From Chitinophagales bacterium (GTDB lineage: Bacteria > Bacteroidota > Bacteroidia > Chitinophagales > LD1), in the NCBI GenBank assembly GCA_016787045.1, contig JAEUVA010000021.1:1-64000 (forward strand): 64,000 nucleotides of DNA, written 5' to 3'. Shown piece by piece: positions 30,854 through 39,397 of the stretch (position 1 is its first letter; the number at the start of each line of letters is the position of its first letter). The position numbers were made by a program, and so were the translations under genes. The notes under the pieces were generated by a model. That model saw only the letters and a program-made list of their open reading frames with translations, was not told the DNA's origin and did not search any database.

Positions 30854-31957
30854 TTACTCAACCACTAATTTTTTCTGCACAGTTTGCCCGCTGGCCGATA
30901 GCTGAACAATGTACAACCCTTTTGACCATGCCGTGGTGCCAATGATTTGTATGCTATTGCGCTCTACTTGGGTTTCGTAAACCAAGCGCCCCTGTAAGTC
31001 ATATATGTGGCATTGGGTATTTGGTGCTATGTCGCTTAGCTGAATGTAAACCACATCGCTCGCGGGGTTCGGGTAAATTTGTATGTTGGTTGGCGATAAT
31101 GTACCGGCCAAATCAGTAGGTAAAAAGCGTGCACTATCGCGGTAAATAATCTTGGTTACAAATTCAAAAGTTTGAATTTGACCGAAAAAGCCCGCTTGTG
31201 TAAAAATTTGCAACAGTGGCTCTTTTTCATTTTTGCCAATCCATTTGTACTCGCGCACAATGTCGTTTTGTACAGCAAATCCGAAACTGAGCGAATCGAT
31301 ATGGAGGGAATCTACACCACGAATCTCGGTACGCACCCGCACTACATCAAAAGTGCCAAAGGGGGTGGTTAATTTGCCCCAGCCATCGGCCTCGTTTACC
31401 CTTTTTTGTTTGTGCGTGTAAGAACCTAATTGCGGAATTTTGACCGTATATGCCGAGTTGGCACTATCCGTGTTGCCAAACTCTATCGGAAAATGGTAAA
31501 GCGTATCCGGTTTTGAAAAAGGCACCGAAGTAGCAATTCCCGAAATTTTCATGCCCATACCTTTTTGGCGGTAGTGGTTGTTGCTTTTGAGGAAAAAACT
31601 GTAGGGCTCTGTAAAAATAGTATTGATGATAGGGATGCTGGTCAAAAGGTTATCTTGCTTCAAAGCAATGTTAGATTGATACGGATTGATGGGCAAATTG
31701 GAAAAAGTGAACGCATAAAACGGATGCGTAAAAGTAGGGTTGCGAAAAGAATCTACATACTGGCTTTGCCACTCCAGTTCGCTAAAATTCCAAGTATAAT
31801 TTGCACCTGTGGTTTTGTAATCTAACAGCGGATTCCACACGGCTACGCTCATGCGTGCCGTATCACCTGCATTGGCAAAATCATTGGCTACAATGCTGAT
31901 TTGTGCCTCTGTTGAAAAGCTGTATAGCACAAAAAATGCTAGTAAAAGTTTTTTCAC
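30854..31957 (-). CDS. Secreted protein with T9SS type A sorting domain
   Basis: 367 aa. A signal peptide (LLLAFFVLYSFSTEAQ) is followed by a beta-rich body of unknown fold (about 20-285) and a C-terminal type A sorting domain (about 290-367) with the usual landmarks: NIQIYPNPASDVVYIQL, then IYDLQGRLVYE and the terminal strands GLYIVQLSASGQTVQKKLVVE-type ending. Such a domain directs export through the type IX system and, as a rule, cleavage or attachment at the cell surface. The body has no catalytic motif that I recognise. Monocistronic as far as can be seen. Confidence 0.88.
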   Translation of the reverse strand: MKKLLLAFFVLYSFSTEAQISIVANDFANAGDTARMSVAVWNPLLDYKTTGANYTWNFSELEWQSQYVDSFRNPTFTHPFYAFTFSNLPINPYQSNIALKQDNLLTSIPIINTIFTEPYSFFLKSNNHYRQKGMGMKISGIATSVPFSKPDTLYHFPIEFGNTDSANSAYTVKIPQLGSYTHKQKRVNEADGWGKLTTPFGTFDVVRVRTEIRGVDSLHIDSLSFGFAVQNDIVREYKWIGKNEKEPLLQIFTQAGFFGQIQTFEFVTKIIYRDSARFLPTDLAGTLSPTNIQIYPNPASDVVYIQLSDIAPNTQCHIYDLQGRLVYETQVERNSIQIIGTTAWSKGLYIVQLSASGQTVQKKLVVE

Positions 31958-32026
31958 GCTGCAAAAATTTTGATGCGCAAGAAAATCATTATTTTGTGAT
32001 TACAACAGTGAGTTTAGTCAATAAAT

Positions 32027-32060
32027 AAAGCGCACCCTAGGTAGTGCGCTTTTTTTATTT
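32027..32060. terminator. Rho-independent terminator hairpin
   Basis: Perfect 9-bp stem AAAGCGCAC (32027-32035) / GTGCGCTTT (32044-32052) with an 8-nt loop. It is flanked on the plus side by a T-rich tract and on the minus side by TTTATTTATT. It lies just past the stop of the 152-aa gene on the minus strand, which it most likely serves, shielding the T9SS cargo gene downstream. Confidence 0.8.
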
Positions 32061-32072
32061 TGACTTGAATTG

Positions 32073-32531
32073 CTACAAGCCAAGCATTATCCGCTCAATG
32101 GGTACGGCAGAGCGGGTTCGTACTTGGCCAACCCAACGGCCAATACGTGCATCAATCACATATTCTCCAACTAACTGGTTGCAGTTAGCCGATACGTACA
32201 CCCCTCCGCCTGTAGATACGCCTTGATCGCACCGGGTTAATGTGTTATCTGCATTTACTTTGCTGATGGTAACAGTGGCACCGTTTACAGTACTGGTAGG
32301 CGTTGAAATGTCGTACACCACAATAGAAACGGTACCGGGAGCAGTAGTTAAACTATCACTGCTAACTGGTGTGCCATCTGTGGGAATTCGTTTTGCAGTT
32401 ATAGCAGAATCCATATCAAACTTGTATGAACTCAGTTCCTTCAACTGCTTGGAGTTGTCAACATATTTGAATCCTAAAAATCCAGCAGTAATCGTTAGTG
32501 CTAATACCAACGGTTTTAAAAATTTTTCCAT
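32073..32531 (-). CDS. Membrane-anchored protein with a carboxypeptidase-regulatory-like fold
   Basis: 152 aa. One N-terminal hydrophobic segment (LVLALTITAGFLGFKYV) could be a signal anchor. A short coiled segment follows, then a beta-rich domain (about 60-150) whose pattern (TVSIVVYDIS...NGATVTISKV...GVYVSANCNQLVGEYVIDA) suggests an Ig-like or carboxypeptidase-regulatory fold. Two Cys residues may pair. No function can be assigned. It has its own terminator (32027-32060) and is divergent from the adenylate cyclase gene across 85 bp, so it may be monocistronic. Confidence 0.72.
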   Translation of the reverse strand: MEKFLKPLVLALTITAGFLGFKYVDNSKQLKELSSYKFDMDSAITAKRIPTDGTPVSSDSLTTAPGTVSIVVYDISTPTSTVNGATVTISKVNADNTLTRCDQGVSTGGGVYVSANCNQLVGEYVIDARIGRWVGQVRTRSAVPIERIMLGL

Positions 32532-32616
32532 GTTAATTGAATTTTTTCAGGGTTTAAGAATGACGCACAAGGTAAATTTCTGATTTGATACAAAGAAATT
32601 TATTTTTCACCCACCC

Positions 32617-34356
32617 ATGACCCCATTAAAAAGAGCTTCCGCTAGCACTCAAACTATAGATGCTGCCGTTGTACGAGCTAGAGAACTAGCTCAAAAAAAC
32701 TTGCGCCAAGCATTAGCTATTGCCAGCAAAGCAGCAAGCAAATCTCGCGAAATCGGTTATATGAAAGGAGAAGCAGATGCGCTGCGGGCAATAGGTGTTA
32801 TCTATACATCCAACGGAAAGATGCCGAAGGCACTTGACGCGTACGAGAAAGCATTGCAGCTATACCAAAAGGCAGATAATCTGCAAGGCGAGGCCATGGT
32901 GTATAACAATATGGGGATAATCTACTACCGGCTTTCAAAATTTGTGGACGCCACAGAGTATTATTTTCATTCACTCAAATTAAAAGAGCAATTGGGCGAT
33001 AAGGTTGGATCGGTATCTACATTGACTAACATTGGTTCTGTTTATCAAAAGCAGTCAAATTACTCAGCCGCAGTAAATTTTTACCGAAGAGCTATTCGTG
33101 TATCACGCAGCATAAAAAACTCCAATATGGAGGCCGTTAACTATCAAAACATTGCTGAAGTTTACATTGAGCAAAAAAAACTTTCAAAAGCAAAGCGCAT
33201 ACTTAAACAAGCGCTACAGTATTTTGAAAACTCAGGCGAGCATCTTTCTGCTGTATCGGCTTACATCAATCTGGGTGTAGTGTATAAAGAGGAAAAAAAC
33301 TACGAAGCAGCAATAGAAACGTACCACAAGGCGCTGGCCATTTCCTTGAAACAGAGACTCTCTTTTGAAACAGCTGTTTGTTGGATGAACATAGGAGAGG
33401 CGTACCTAGCACAGAAAAACTTTGCTGAGGCAGAAAAGCATCTTCTAAAAGCACTCATCAGTGCAAAAAATCAAATGTCAAACGAAACGCTGCATACTAT
33501 CTTTGACAACTTGTCTGAAGTAAGCAGACGCAAAAATGACTACAAAAATGCCTACAACTATTTGCGCAAATACCTCAATGTTTTTGTTGCTAACCAAAAG
33601 GCCAAGCGCAGCAACCAAATCAGCGAAATGCACATGCAGTATGAGGTAGAAAAGCGGGAGAAAGAAGCCGAAATCTTTCGGCTTAAAAATGTAGAGCTAA
33701 AGGGCGCGCTGCAAAAATTAGATGCCGAGAAAAAACAATCTGAAAAATTGCTGCGCAACATTTTACCTGCTGATGTGGCGGAGGACCTAAAAACCAAAGG
33801 AAGTTCGCCCGTAAAATTGTTTAAGGATGCCACCGTCATGTTTATTGACTTCAAAAACTTTACGCTTCATGCACAACTCATGAAGCCCGAAGAAATAGTG
33901 GAAAAACTCTCATTTTATTTTACCGGGTTTGAGGAGATAATAGCCAAATATAAAATTGAAAAGATTAAGACTATTGGCGATGCCTTTATGTGCGTGTGCG
34001 GTGTGCCAAAGCCCGTTAGCAACCATGCCCTAAAAATGGTGCAGGCGGCTGTTGAGATTTCGGTATTTGTTGAGCGCAATTTTGCTCCTAATCCGGCAGA
34101 TAGGTTTGAAATACGGGTGGGTATTCACAGCGGACCGGTGATTGGCGGTATTATCGGAACCCAAAAATTAGCATACGATATTTGGGGCGATACCGTAAAC
34201 ACCGCAGCCCGTATGGAGCAAAACAGCGAGCCGGGGAAAATCAACATTTCTGAGGCCACTAAACGCCTGCTTAAAAACAAGTTTGATACCGCTTATCGCG
34301 GAAAAGTTTCGGCCAAGAACAAAGGCGAGATTGATATGTTTTTTGTATTGCCTTAG
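32617..34356 (+). CDS. Soluble class III adenylate cyclase with N-terminal TPR repeats
   Basis: 579 aa with no signal peptide or membrane segment. Residues ~30-330 hold about seven TPR units (for example AMVYNNMGIIYYRLSKFVDA, ALNIG-type helices), followed by a coiled coil (about 335-385, KREKEAEIFRLKN) and a class III nucleotidyl cyclase domain (about 395-575). Metal-binding Asp residues are D411 (MFIDFKNFT) and D455 (IGDAFMCV). Adenine-selecting residues are K451 (KIKTIGD) and D521 (YDIWGD), so ATP is the predicted substrate. The transition-state pair is N528 and R532 (VNTAAR). All catalytic residues are present, so it should be an active homodimer making cAMP under control of TPR-bound partners. 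A one-mismatch -7 box, TATTTTTC, lies 8 nt before the ATG. Confidence 0.92.
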   Translation: MTPLKRASASTQTIDAAVVRARELAQKNLRQALAIASKAASKSREIGYMKGEADALRAIGVIYTSNGKMPKALDAYEKALQLYQKADNLQGEAMVYNNMGIIYYRLSKFVDATEYYFHSLKLKEQLGDKVGSVSTLTNIGSVYQKQSNYSAAVNFYRRAIRVSRSIKNSNMEAVNYQNIAEVYIEQKKLSKAKRILKQALQYFENSGEHLSAVSAYINLGVVYKEEKNYEAAIETYHKALAISLKQRLSFETAVCWMNIGEAYLAQKNFAEAEKHLLKALISAKNQMSNETLHTIFDNLSEVSRRKNDYKNAYNYLRKYLNVFVANQKAKRSNQISEMHMQYEVEKREKEAEIFRLKNVELKGALQKLDAEKKQSEKLLRNILPADVAEDLKTKGSSPVKLFKDATVMFIDFKNFTLHAQLMKPEEIVEKLSFYFTGFEEIIAKYKIEKIKTIGDAFMCVCGVPKPVSNHALKMVQAAVEISVFVERNFAPNPADRFEIRVGIHSGPVIGGIIGTQKLAYDIWGDTVNTAARMEQNSEPGKINISEATKRLLKNKFDTAYRGKVSAKNKGEIDMFFVLP

Positions 34357-34440
34357 GTGCAGAATGTGTAAAACATACGTTGCCGGTGCTTTAATATTCG
34401 GCACAAGGGTATAATTTAGCCGCGCTTTTAACAAAACGAT

Positions 34441-35115
34441 ATGACCAACTCTGCCATATTCAAAAGTTCTGTAGGTAAAAAAGCCCTGATGGGGGTTACC
34501 GGACTTTTTCTCATTACCTTTTTAGTCATCCACTGCTCCATCAACGCCATGATATTTTTAAACGATGGTGGCGAAACCTTCAAAAAATGGGGAAGCTTTA
34601 TGGGTACCAATCCCATTATCCGCACCATGGAAATTGTGCTGGTAGCCGGTTTCCTAGTACACATAGTGGATGGCTTGCTGCTTTGGAAGCAAAACCGCGA
34701 TGCACGGCCGGTGAAATATGCCATGAACAGCGCCAACGCCAACTCTACTTGGTACAGCCGCAGTATGGGTCTGTTGGGTACATTGTTGCTGATATTTTTA
34801 GTCATCCACACAGCTCATTTTTGGATTCCCAACCGTATGCAGCAGGGGTTAACGCACTGGCACAACGAGATTGACCTCTACGGAAAAATGCTCGAAGTAT
34901 TTCAAAACCCTGTAATAGTAGCTATCTACATTTTTGGATGTGTTTCTCTGTTTTGGCATTTGCTGCATGGTTTCAAAAGTGCTTTTCAGAGTTTGGGCTT
35001 AAACCACACCAAATACAACAGTGCTATTGGTTGGGCCGGTACCGCATTCAGCATAGTGGTGCCTGCCATTTTTGCTTTAATGCCCGTGAGTATCTATCTG
35101 GGTTGGATAAAATAA
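34441..35115 (+). CDS. sdhC: Succinate dehydrogenase/fumarate reductase cytochrome b subunit
   Basis: 224 aa, five predicted membrane helices, matching the single-subunit di-haem b558-type anchor used by Bacteroidota and Bacillus instead of separate SdhC/SdhD. It starts AIFKSSVGKKALMGVTGLFL. Haem-ligand His candidates lie in LVIHCSINA, FLVHIVDG, LVIHTAHFW and LLHGFKS. It carries electrons between the SdhA/SdhB catalytic arm and menaquinone. First gene of sdhCAB; the sdhA gene starts 24 nt later. Confidence 0.95.
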   Translation: MTNSAIFKSSVGKKALMGVTGLFLITFLVIHCSINAMIFLNDGGETFKKWGSFMGTNPIIRTMEIVLVAGFLVHIVDGLLLWKQNRDARPVKYAMNSANANSTWYSRSMGLLGTLLLIFLVIHTAHFWIPNRMQQGLTHWHNEIDLYGKMLEVFQNPVIVAIYIFGCVSLFWHLLHGFKSAFQSLGLNHTKYNSAIGWAGTAFSIVVPAIFALMPVSIYLGWIK

Positions 35116-35139
35116 TTAGTTCATACATACACGCAAGCT

Positions 35140-37077
35140 ATGTCAACTTTAAATTCAAAAATTCCCCCGGGGCCACTGGCCGAAAAGTGGAGTTACTACA
35201 AAGAGCACGCTAAATTGGTAAACCCCGCCAACAAGCGTAAACTTGAAGTGATTGTGGTGGGCACCGGATTGGCCGGTGCATCTGCGGCTGCAACATTAGC
35301 AGAGCTGGGTTATCAAGTAAAAGCATTTTGCTTTCAGGATTCTCCGCGCAGAGCGCACTCTATTGCTGCACAAGGGGGAATTAATGCTGCCAAGAACTAC
35401 AAAAACGATGGTGACTCGGTGTATCGCCTTTTCTACGATACCATCAAAGGAGGCGACTTTCGTGCCCGCGAAGGCAACGTGTACCGCTTGGCTGATGTAT
35501 CGCGCAATATTATTGACCAATGTGTGGCACAAGGCGTACCCTTTGCCCGTGATTATGGCGGGTTGTTAGATAACCGCTCATTTGGCGGTGCGCAGGTATC
35601 GCGCACGTTTTACGCCCGTGGTCAAACTGGTCAACAGTTGTTGCTTGGTGCTTACGGTGCTCTGGAAAGACAAGTAGGTTTGGGTAATGTAAAAATGTAT
35701 TCCCGCCACGAAATGCTGGAGCTGGTAAAAATAGATGGTAAAGCCCGTGGTATTATCGCCAAAAACTTAGTAACCGGTGAGTTAGAAAGACACTTTGGCC
35801 ATGCTGTATTGCTCTGCACCGGTGGATATGGCAATGTATTTTTCCTATCCACCAATGCTATGGGCAGTAACGTTACAGCCGCCTGGAAAGCCCACAAACA
35901 AGGCGCTTACTTTGGCAACCCTTGCTACACCCAAATTCACCCCACCTGCATACCGGTAACCGGAGATTACCAATCTAAGTTGACACTGATGAGCGAATCG
36001 CTCCGCAACGATGGCCGTGTATGGGTGCCCAAAACAAAAGAAGATGCCAAAGCCATTCGCGAAGGCAAGAAAAAACCGGAAGACATTAAGGAGGAGGATA
36101 GAGACTATTACTTAGAAAGAAAGTACCCCTCTTTTGGTAACCTTTGCCCACGCGATATTGCCAGCCGCGCAGCCAAAGAGGCCTGCGATGATGGCCGTGG
36201 AATTGTGCCATCGGGCTTTGGTGTGTTTTTAGATTTTGGAGATGCCATCAAACGCCTTGGTGTTGAAGTGGTAAAAGCCCGTTATGGCGAGTTGTTCCCG
36301 ATGTATCAAAACATCACCAACGAAGACCCCCTCAAAACGCCTATGAAAATTTACCCGGCAGTACACTACACCATGGGTGGCCTGTGGGTAGATTATGAAT
36401 TAATGACCTCCATACCCGGTTGTTATGCTTTAGGCGAAGCTAACTTTAGCGACCACGGTGCCAACCGCCTTGGCGCTTCTGCCTTGATGCAGGGCTTGGC
36501 CGATGGTTATTTTGTAATACCATACACCATTGGAAATTACTTGTCTTCGGAAATTTTCACTAAGTCTATTCCTACCGATCATCCTGCTTTTGCAGAGGCA
36601 GAAAATGCGGTGAAAGAGAGAACACAAAAACTCCTCTCTATCAAAGGCAAAAGAACAGTAGATGATTTTCACAAAGCGCTGGGCAAAATTATGTGGGAGT
36701 ACTGCGGCATGGCGCGTACCGCTGAGGGTCTAACCAAAGCCCGCAAAATGATTCAGGATTTACGCAAAGAGTTTTGGAGCGATGTAAATGTACCCGGCAC
36801 TATCAACGAGTTTAACCCCGAATTAGATAAAGCGGGCCGGGTGGCCGATTTTATTGAACTCGGAGAACTGATGGTGGTAGATGCGCTCAACCGCAACGAA
36901 AGCTGTGGCGGACACTTCCGTGTAGAGTATCAAGACCAAGGCGAAGCCAAGCGCGATGATGAAAACTACCGCTATGTAGCTGCTTGGGAATTTAAGGGCG
37001 TAGATGCCGATCCGGTGCTTCACAAAGAAGATTTGGTTTATGAAAACATTCAATTGCAGGTTCGTTCATACAAGTAA
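35140..37077 (+). CDS. sdhA: Succinate dehydrogenase/fumarate reductase flavoprotein subunit
   Basis: 645 aa, typical of the b558-type enzyme. Oxidises succinate to fumarate (or the reverse) with covalent FAD. The Rossmann motif [20 protein letters not shown] leads; the FAD-linking His is in [15 protein letters not shown]. Substrate-site residues lie in QIHPTCIP and the C-terminal part has [20 protein letters not shown]. An insertion rich in Lys/Glu/Asp ([20 protein letters not shown]) sits mid-protein, as in relatives. Membrane-peripheral, cytoplasmic face. Spacing to sdhB is 12 nt. Confidence 0.97.
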   Translation: MSTLNSKIPPGPLAEKWSYYKEHAKLVNPANKRKLEVIVVGTGLAGASAAATLAELGYQVKAFCFQDSPRRAHSIAAQGGINAAKNYKNDGDSVYRLFYDTIKGGDFRAREGNVYRLADVSRNIIDQCVAQGVPFARDYGGLLDNRSFGGAQVSRTFYARGQTGQQLLLGAYGALERQVGLGNVKMYSRHEMLELVKIDGKARGIIAKNLVTGELERHFGHAVLLCTGGYGNVFFLSTNAMGSNVTAAWKAHKQGAYFGNPCYTQIHPTCIPVTGDYQSKLTLMSESLRNDGRVWVPKTKEDAKAIREGKKKPEDIKEEDRDYYLERKYPSFGNLCPRDIASRAAKEACDDGRGIVPSGFGVFLDFGDAIKRLGVEVVKARYGELFPMYQNITNEDPLKTPMKIYPAVHYTMGGLWVDYELMTSIPGCYALGEANFSDHGANRLGASALMQGLADGYFVIPYTIGNYLSSEIFTKSIPTDHPAFAEAENAVKERTQKLLSIKGKRTVDDFHKALGKIMWEYCGMARTAEGLTKARKMIQDLRKEFWSDVNVPGTINEFNPELDKAGRVADFIELGELMVVDALNRNESCGGHFRVEYQDQGEAKRDDENYRYVAAWEFKGVDADPVLHKEDLVYENIQLQVRSYK

Positions 37078-37089
37078 ATTCTGAACAAT

Positions 37090-37836
37090 ATGAAATTCAA
37101 TTTAAAAGTTTGGCGACAAAAAAATGCCAAGGACCAAGGCAAGTTAGTGGACTACACCATTGACAACATCAATGCCGATATGAGTTTTTTGGAAATGGTA
37201 GATGTGCTCAACGATGAACTGGTGCGCAAGGGAGAAGACCCCATTGCCTTTGACCACGATTGTCGCGAGGGCATATGCGGTATGTGCAGTATGTACATTA
37301 GCGGCCGTGCGCACGGCCCGCAACATGCAGCAACTACTTGCCAGTTGTATATGCGCTCATTTAAAGATGGAGATACTATTTATGTGGAACCATGGAGAGC
37401 CAAGGCATTTCCGGTAATTAAAGATTTGGTGACCGACCGCTCTGCCTTTGATCGCATTATTGCTGCCGGTGGGTTTGTATCGGTAAATACCGGGCAGGCA
37501 CAAGATGCCAATGCGCTGCCTGTAGAAAAAGCCGATGCCGAAAAAGCCATGGATGCTGCCGCTTGTATTGGTTGTGGTGCTTGTGTGGCGGCCTGTCCCA
37601 ATGGCGCTGCTATGTTATTTGTATCGGCTAAAATCTCTCAGTTGGCTTTGTTTCCGCAGGGGCAGCCCGAGCGTAATACTCGCGCTATTAACATGGTGAA
37701 CCAAATGGATGAGGAGGGCTTTGGCAACTGTACTAACATAGGCGCTTGCGAGGCCGAGTGCCCCAAAGAAATTAAACTGACCAACATAGCCCGCATGAAC
37801 CGCGATTATTTGGCTGCCTCTTTGATTAGTGAATAA
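37090..37836 (+). CDS. sdhB: Succinate dehydrogenase/fumarate reductase iron-sulfur subunit
   Basis: 248 aa. Three clusters are readable: the 2Fe-2S site CREGICGMC (with a later Cys in TTCQLY), the 4Fe-4S site [17 protein letters not shown], and the third cluster site [15 protein letters not shown]. The N-terminus is a ferredoxin-like fold ([21 protein letters not shown]). It passes electrons from FAD in SdhA to the haem anchor SdhC. Final member of the sdhCAB operon; the next gene has its own promoter. Confidence 0.97.
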   Translation: MKFNLKVWRQKNAKDQGKLVDYTIDNINADMSFLEMVDVLNDELVRKGEDPIAFDHDCREGICGMCSMYISGRAHGPQHAATTCQLYMRSFKDGDTIYVEPWRAKAFPVIKDLVTDRSAFDRIIAAGGFVSVNTGQAQDANALPVEKADAEKAMDAAACIGCGACVAACPNGAAMLFVSAKISQLALFPQGQPERNTRAINMVNQMDEEGFGNCTNIGACEAECPKEIKLTNIARMNRDYLAASLISE

Positions 37837-37840
37837 GCAT

Positions 37841-37848
37841 TATTTTTG
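37841..37848 (+). promoter_or_regulatory. Candidate -7 box (TATTTTTG) of the Cys-rich peptide gene
   Basis: Full match to TAnnTTTG, 22 nt before the ATG at 37871 and just after the sdhB stop. A TTTG at 37821-37824 could be the -33 element, although the 16-nt spacer is a little short. It implies that the small gene can be expressed independently of sdhCAB. Confidence 0.45.
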
Positions 37849-37870
37849 TAACCAATTTTAAACCATAATC

Positions 37871-38146
37871 ATGAACAAAATAGTTGTAGTTTTCGCTTTG
37901 GCATTTGCTGTAAACATGGCATCGTATGCTGGTGGCGATGACAAGAAAAGCAAGAAAAATAAAACCAACACCACTGTTACTTCTCACAAGTGTAGCGAAG
38001 AATGTAAAAAAAGCGGCAAGTGCAGTACAGAAGGCAAGGCCTGCGGACACACCCAAGAGCAAGGCAATGCCGGTAACAAGGGTTCTTGCTGCCAATCTAA
38101 AAAAGAGGGCACTACCGGTGGTGGTTGCTCTGGCCACGGTCATTAG
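37871..38146 (+). CDS. Exported Cys/His-rich small protein, possible metal binder
   Basis: 91 aa. A signal peptide (IVVVFALAFAVNMASYA) leaves a ~72-residue mature peptide with seven Cys (SHKCSEECKKSGKC, KACGH, GSCCQS, GGCSGHGH) and four His, rich in Lys and Gly and ending GHGH. Cys spacing C-x3-C-x5-C does not match a zinc finger or cytochrome motif. The composition suggests binding of a soft metal (Cu, Zn, Cd) or disulfide-linked structure in the periplasm. The position right after sdhCAB may be coincidental; a separate -7 box at 37841 supports independent control. Family not recognised. Confidence 0.75.
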   Translation: MNKIVVVFALAFAVNMASYAGGDDKKSKKNKTNTTVTSHKCSEECKKSGKCSTEGKACGHTQEQGNAGNKGSCCQSKKEGTTGGGCSGHGH

Positions 38147-38194
38147 TCCCAAGTATTTTTTTTAAAGAAAGTTACACGTGCGATATTCAAAATG

Positions 38195-38227
38195 AAAAAG
38201 CCCCTCCGTTTCCGAAGGGGCTTTGTT
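38195..38227. terminator. Bidirectional terminator
   Basis: 9-bp stem AAAGCCCCT (38197-38205) / AGGGGCTTT (38216-38224) with a 10-nt loop. On the minus strand it is followed by TTTTTC, ending the Hsp20 gene. On the plus strand it closes the sdh/Cys-rich peptide region. It lies between two convergent genes. Confidence 0.8.
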
Positions 38228-38263
38228 CAACCCTAAAACCCAAGTTCTGCCTAAGCAGAATGT

Positions 38264-38713
38264 TTATGCAATTTTTACTTCAAAAGCTGTGCCTTCTTTG
38301 GCTTCTTCGCGTTTTGGAAGGGTAATGTGGAGGATGCCATTTTCGTAATTGCCCGCTATTTTAGAGGCATCTACGGTTTTGGGCAGTGTAAAACTGCGGC
38401 TAAACGAATTGAAGTTAAACTCCTTTCGGGTGTACTTTTCTTCGTTCACCTCTGTCTCGTTTTTTGTAGCTGCTGAGATGGTGAGCAGGTTGCCTTCTAC
38501 CTTTACATTTAACTCCTCTTTTTTGAAGCCCGGAGCCGCTACTTCAATCTGGTAGGCCTCTTTGGTATCTTTAATGTTGACCAAAGCAGGTGTTTTAAAA
38601 AACTCGCGGTTGGTAAAGGTCGGAAACTCGTTTTCAAAAAAGTTGTCCATAATGCTTGAAAAACGAGGGAAAGCCACGCGGCCATTTTCTGGTTTTACTG
38701 ATAAGAGTGTCAT
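38264..38713 (-). CDS. Hsp20-family small heat-shock protein
   Basis: 149 aa from the ATG at 38713 (TLLSVKPENGR). A longer frame adds 16 basic residues of no family resemblance. A variable N-terminal arm (PRFSSIMDNFFENEF) is followed by the alpha-crystallin domain (about 45-140): ALVNIKDTKEAYQIEVAAPG, FKKEELNVKVEGNLLTISA, the SFSRSFTLP strand and GNYENGILHITLPK. The C-terminal tail ends AFEVKIA. ATP-independent holdase that keeps unfolding proteins soluble during stress. No typical promoter box is seen upstream, so it may use another sigma factor. Confidence 0.94.
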   Translation of the reverse strand: MTLLSVKPENGRVAFPRFSSIMDNFFENEFPTFTNREFFKTPALVNIKDTKEAYQIEVAAPGFKKEELNVKVEGNLLTISAATKNETEVNEEKYTRKEFNFNSFSRSFTLPKTVDASKIAGNYENGILHITLPKREEAKEGTAFEVKIA

Positions 38714-38987
38714 AGTTTGTTTATTTTTTAGTGATAAAATTTGACTTTTCACCTTATTCAAACCAAATGCCAGTACAAAATAGTGCCATTATGTCTAATT
38801 ATACACAATATAGCAAGACAAAATGTCTATTTTAATGAGATTTATTCATGTTTTGGCGGCATACAACAAGTCAAGCATGTTTACCCGGCAGATAGAGTAA
38901 TTCTTTTAATAAATCGTTTTATGTATGAATATTCATTTATTAAAAGCTAAAAATGCACTTAATGTATTATTTATCGTTCTAAAAAAT

Positions 38988-39006
38988 ATGTAAATATTAT
39001 TTACAT
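38988..39006. promoter_or_regulatory. Probable operator of the hipBA pair
   Basis: Perfect inverted repeat ATGTAAAT-ATT-ATTTACAT, centred at 38997 and 28 bp upstream of the -7 box at 39035, that is, over or just upstream of the -33 region. HipB-type antitoxins repress their own operon through such dyads, so this is the natural candidate site. Confidence 0.55.
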
Positions 39007-39034
39007 TTGTATGAAATATTAATCGTAAAATCTA

Positions 39035-39042
39035 TAAATTTG
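39035..39042 (+). promoter_or_regulatory. -7 box (TAAATTTG) of hipBA
   Basis: Full TAnnTTTG match ending 4 nt before the hipB ATG at 39047, predicting a near-leaderless transcript. A TTTG lies 25 nt upstream (39006-39009), slightly farther than usual, and touches the right half of the operator dyad. Confidence 0.55.
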
Positions 39043-39046
39043 CATT

Positions 39047-39397
39047 ATGAGTGAAGATTCAGACATCTATTTATACAGTGATAAATCATTAATGCAGCAA
39101 ATAGGCCGCTATGTAAAGCAGCAACGCATTCAAAAAGGGCTTACCCAAACCGAGTTGGCTGCTCAAGCTGCTATGAGCCGCTCTACACTAAGTTTAATGG
39201 AGCGTGGCGAAAATATTGTGTTGCTCAACCTTATCAAAGTGCTGCGGGTGTTAGATGTGTTGCATGTGTTCCATACGTTTAAAACACCTACTATCATTAG
39301 TCCGTTTGTATTGGCAGAGGCGGAGCGTAAGCAGCGCAAGCGGGTGCGCAACAAAAACAGTACAGATGCTTCCACTAATCTTGATTTAGGATGGTAA
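39047..39397 (+). CDS. hipB: HipB-like XRE-family antitoxin/repressor
   Basis: 116 aa. An XRE/Cro-type helix-turn-helix occupies residues ~17-70 (IGRYVKQQRIQKGLTQTELA, MSRSTLSLMERGE), followed by a hydrophobic dimerisation segment and a basic, disordered tail (EAERKQRKRVRNKN). Its stop overlaps the start of the toxin gene by 7 nt, indicating translational coupling. Expected to bind and neutralise the HipA kinase and to repress the operon through the dyad at 38988-39006. Somewhat longer than Escherichia coli HipB, the extra length being the basic tail. Confidence 0.9.
   Translation: MSEDSDIYLYSDKSLMQQIGRYVKQQRIQKGLTQTELAAQAAMSRSTLSLMERGENIVLLNLIKVLRVLDVLHVFHTFKTPTIISPFVLAEAERKQRKRVRNKNSTDASTNLDLGW

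Larger units (their letters stand above)
38714..39046. other. 333-bp AT-rich regulatory region between Hsp20 and hipBA
   Basis: No gene seen. It holds several short inverted repeats: AGACA-N3-TGTCT (38816-38828), the 12-bp palindrome ATGAATATTCAT (38925-38936), which sits inside a wider TTAATAAAT / ATTTATTAA pair (38906-38943), and the hipB operator candidate at 38988-39006. Composition is much more AT-rich than the flanking genes. Confidence 0.6.

Noticed and set aside
32617-34356. TPR histidine kinase, the commoner Bacteroidota architecture
   Set aside because: The C-terminal domain has class III cyclase motifs (MFIDFKNFT, YDIWGD, VNTAAR) and no HisKA or ATPase boxes.
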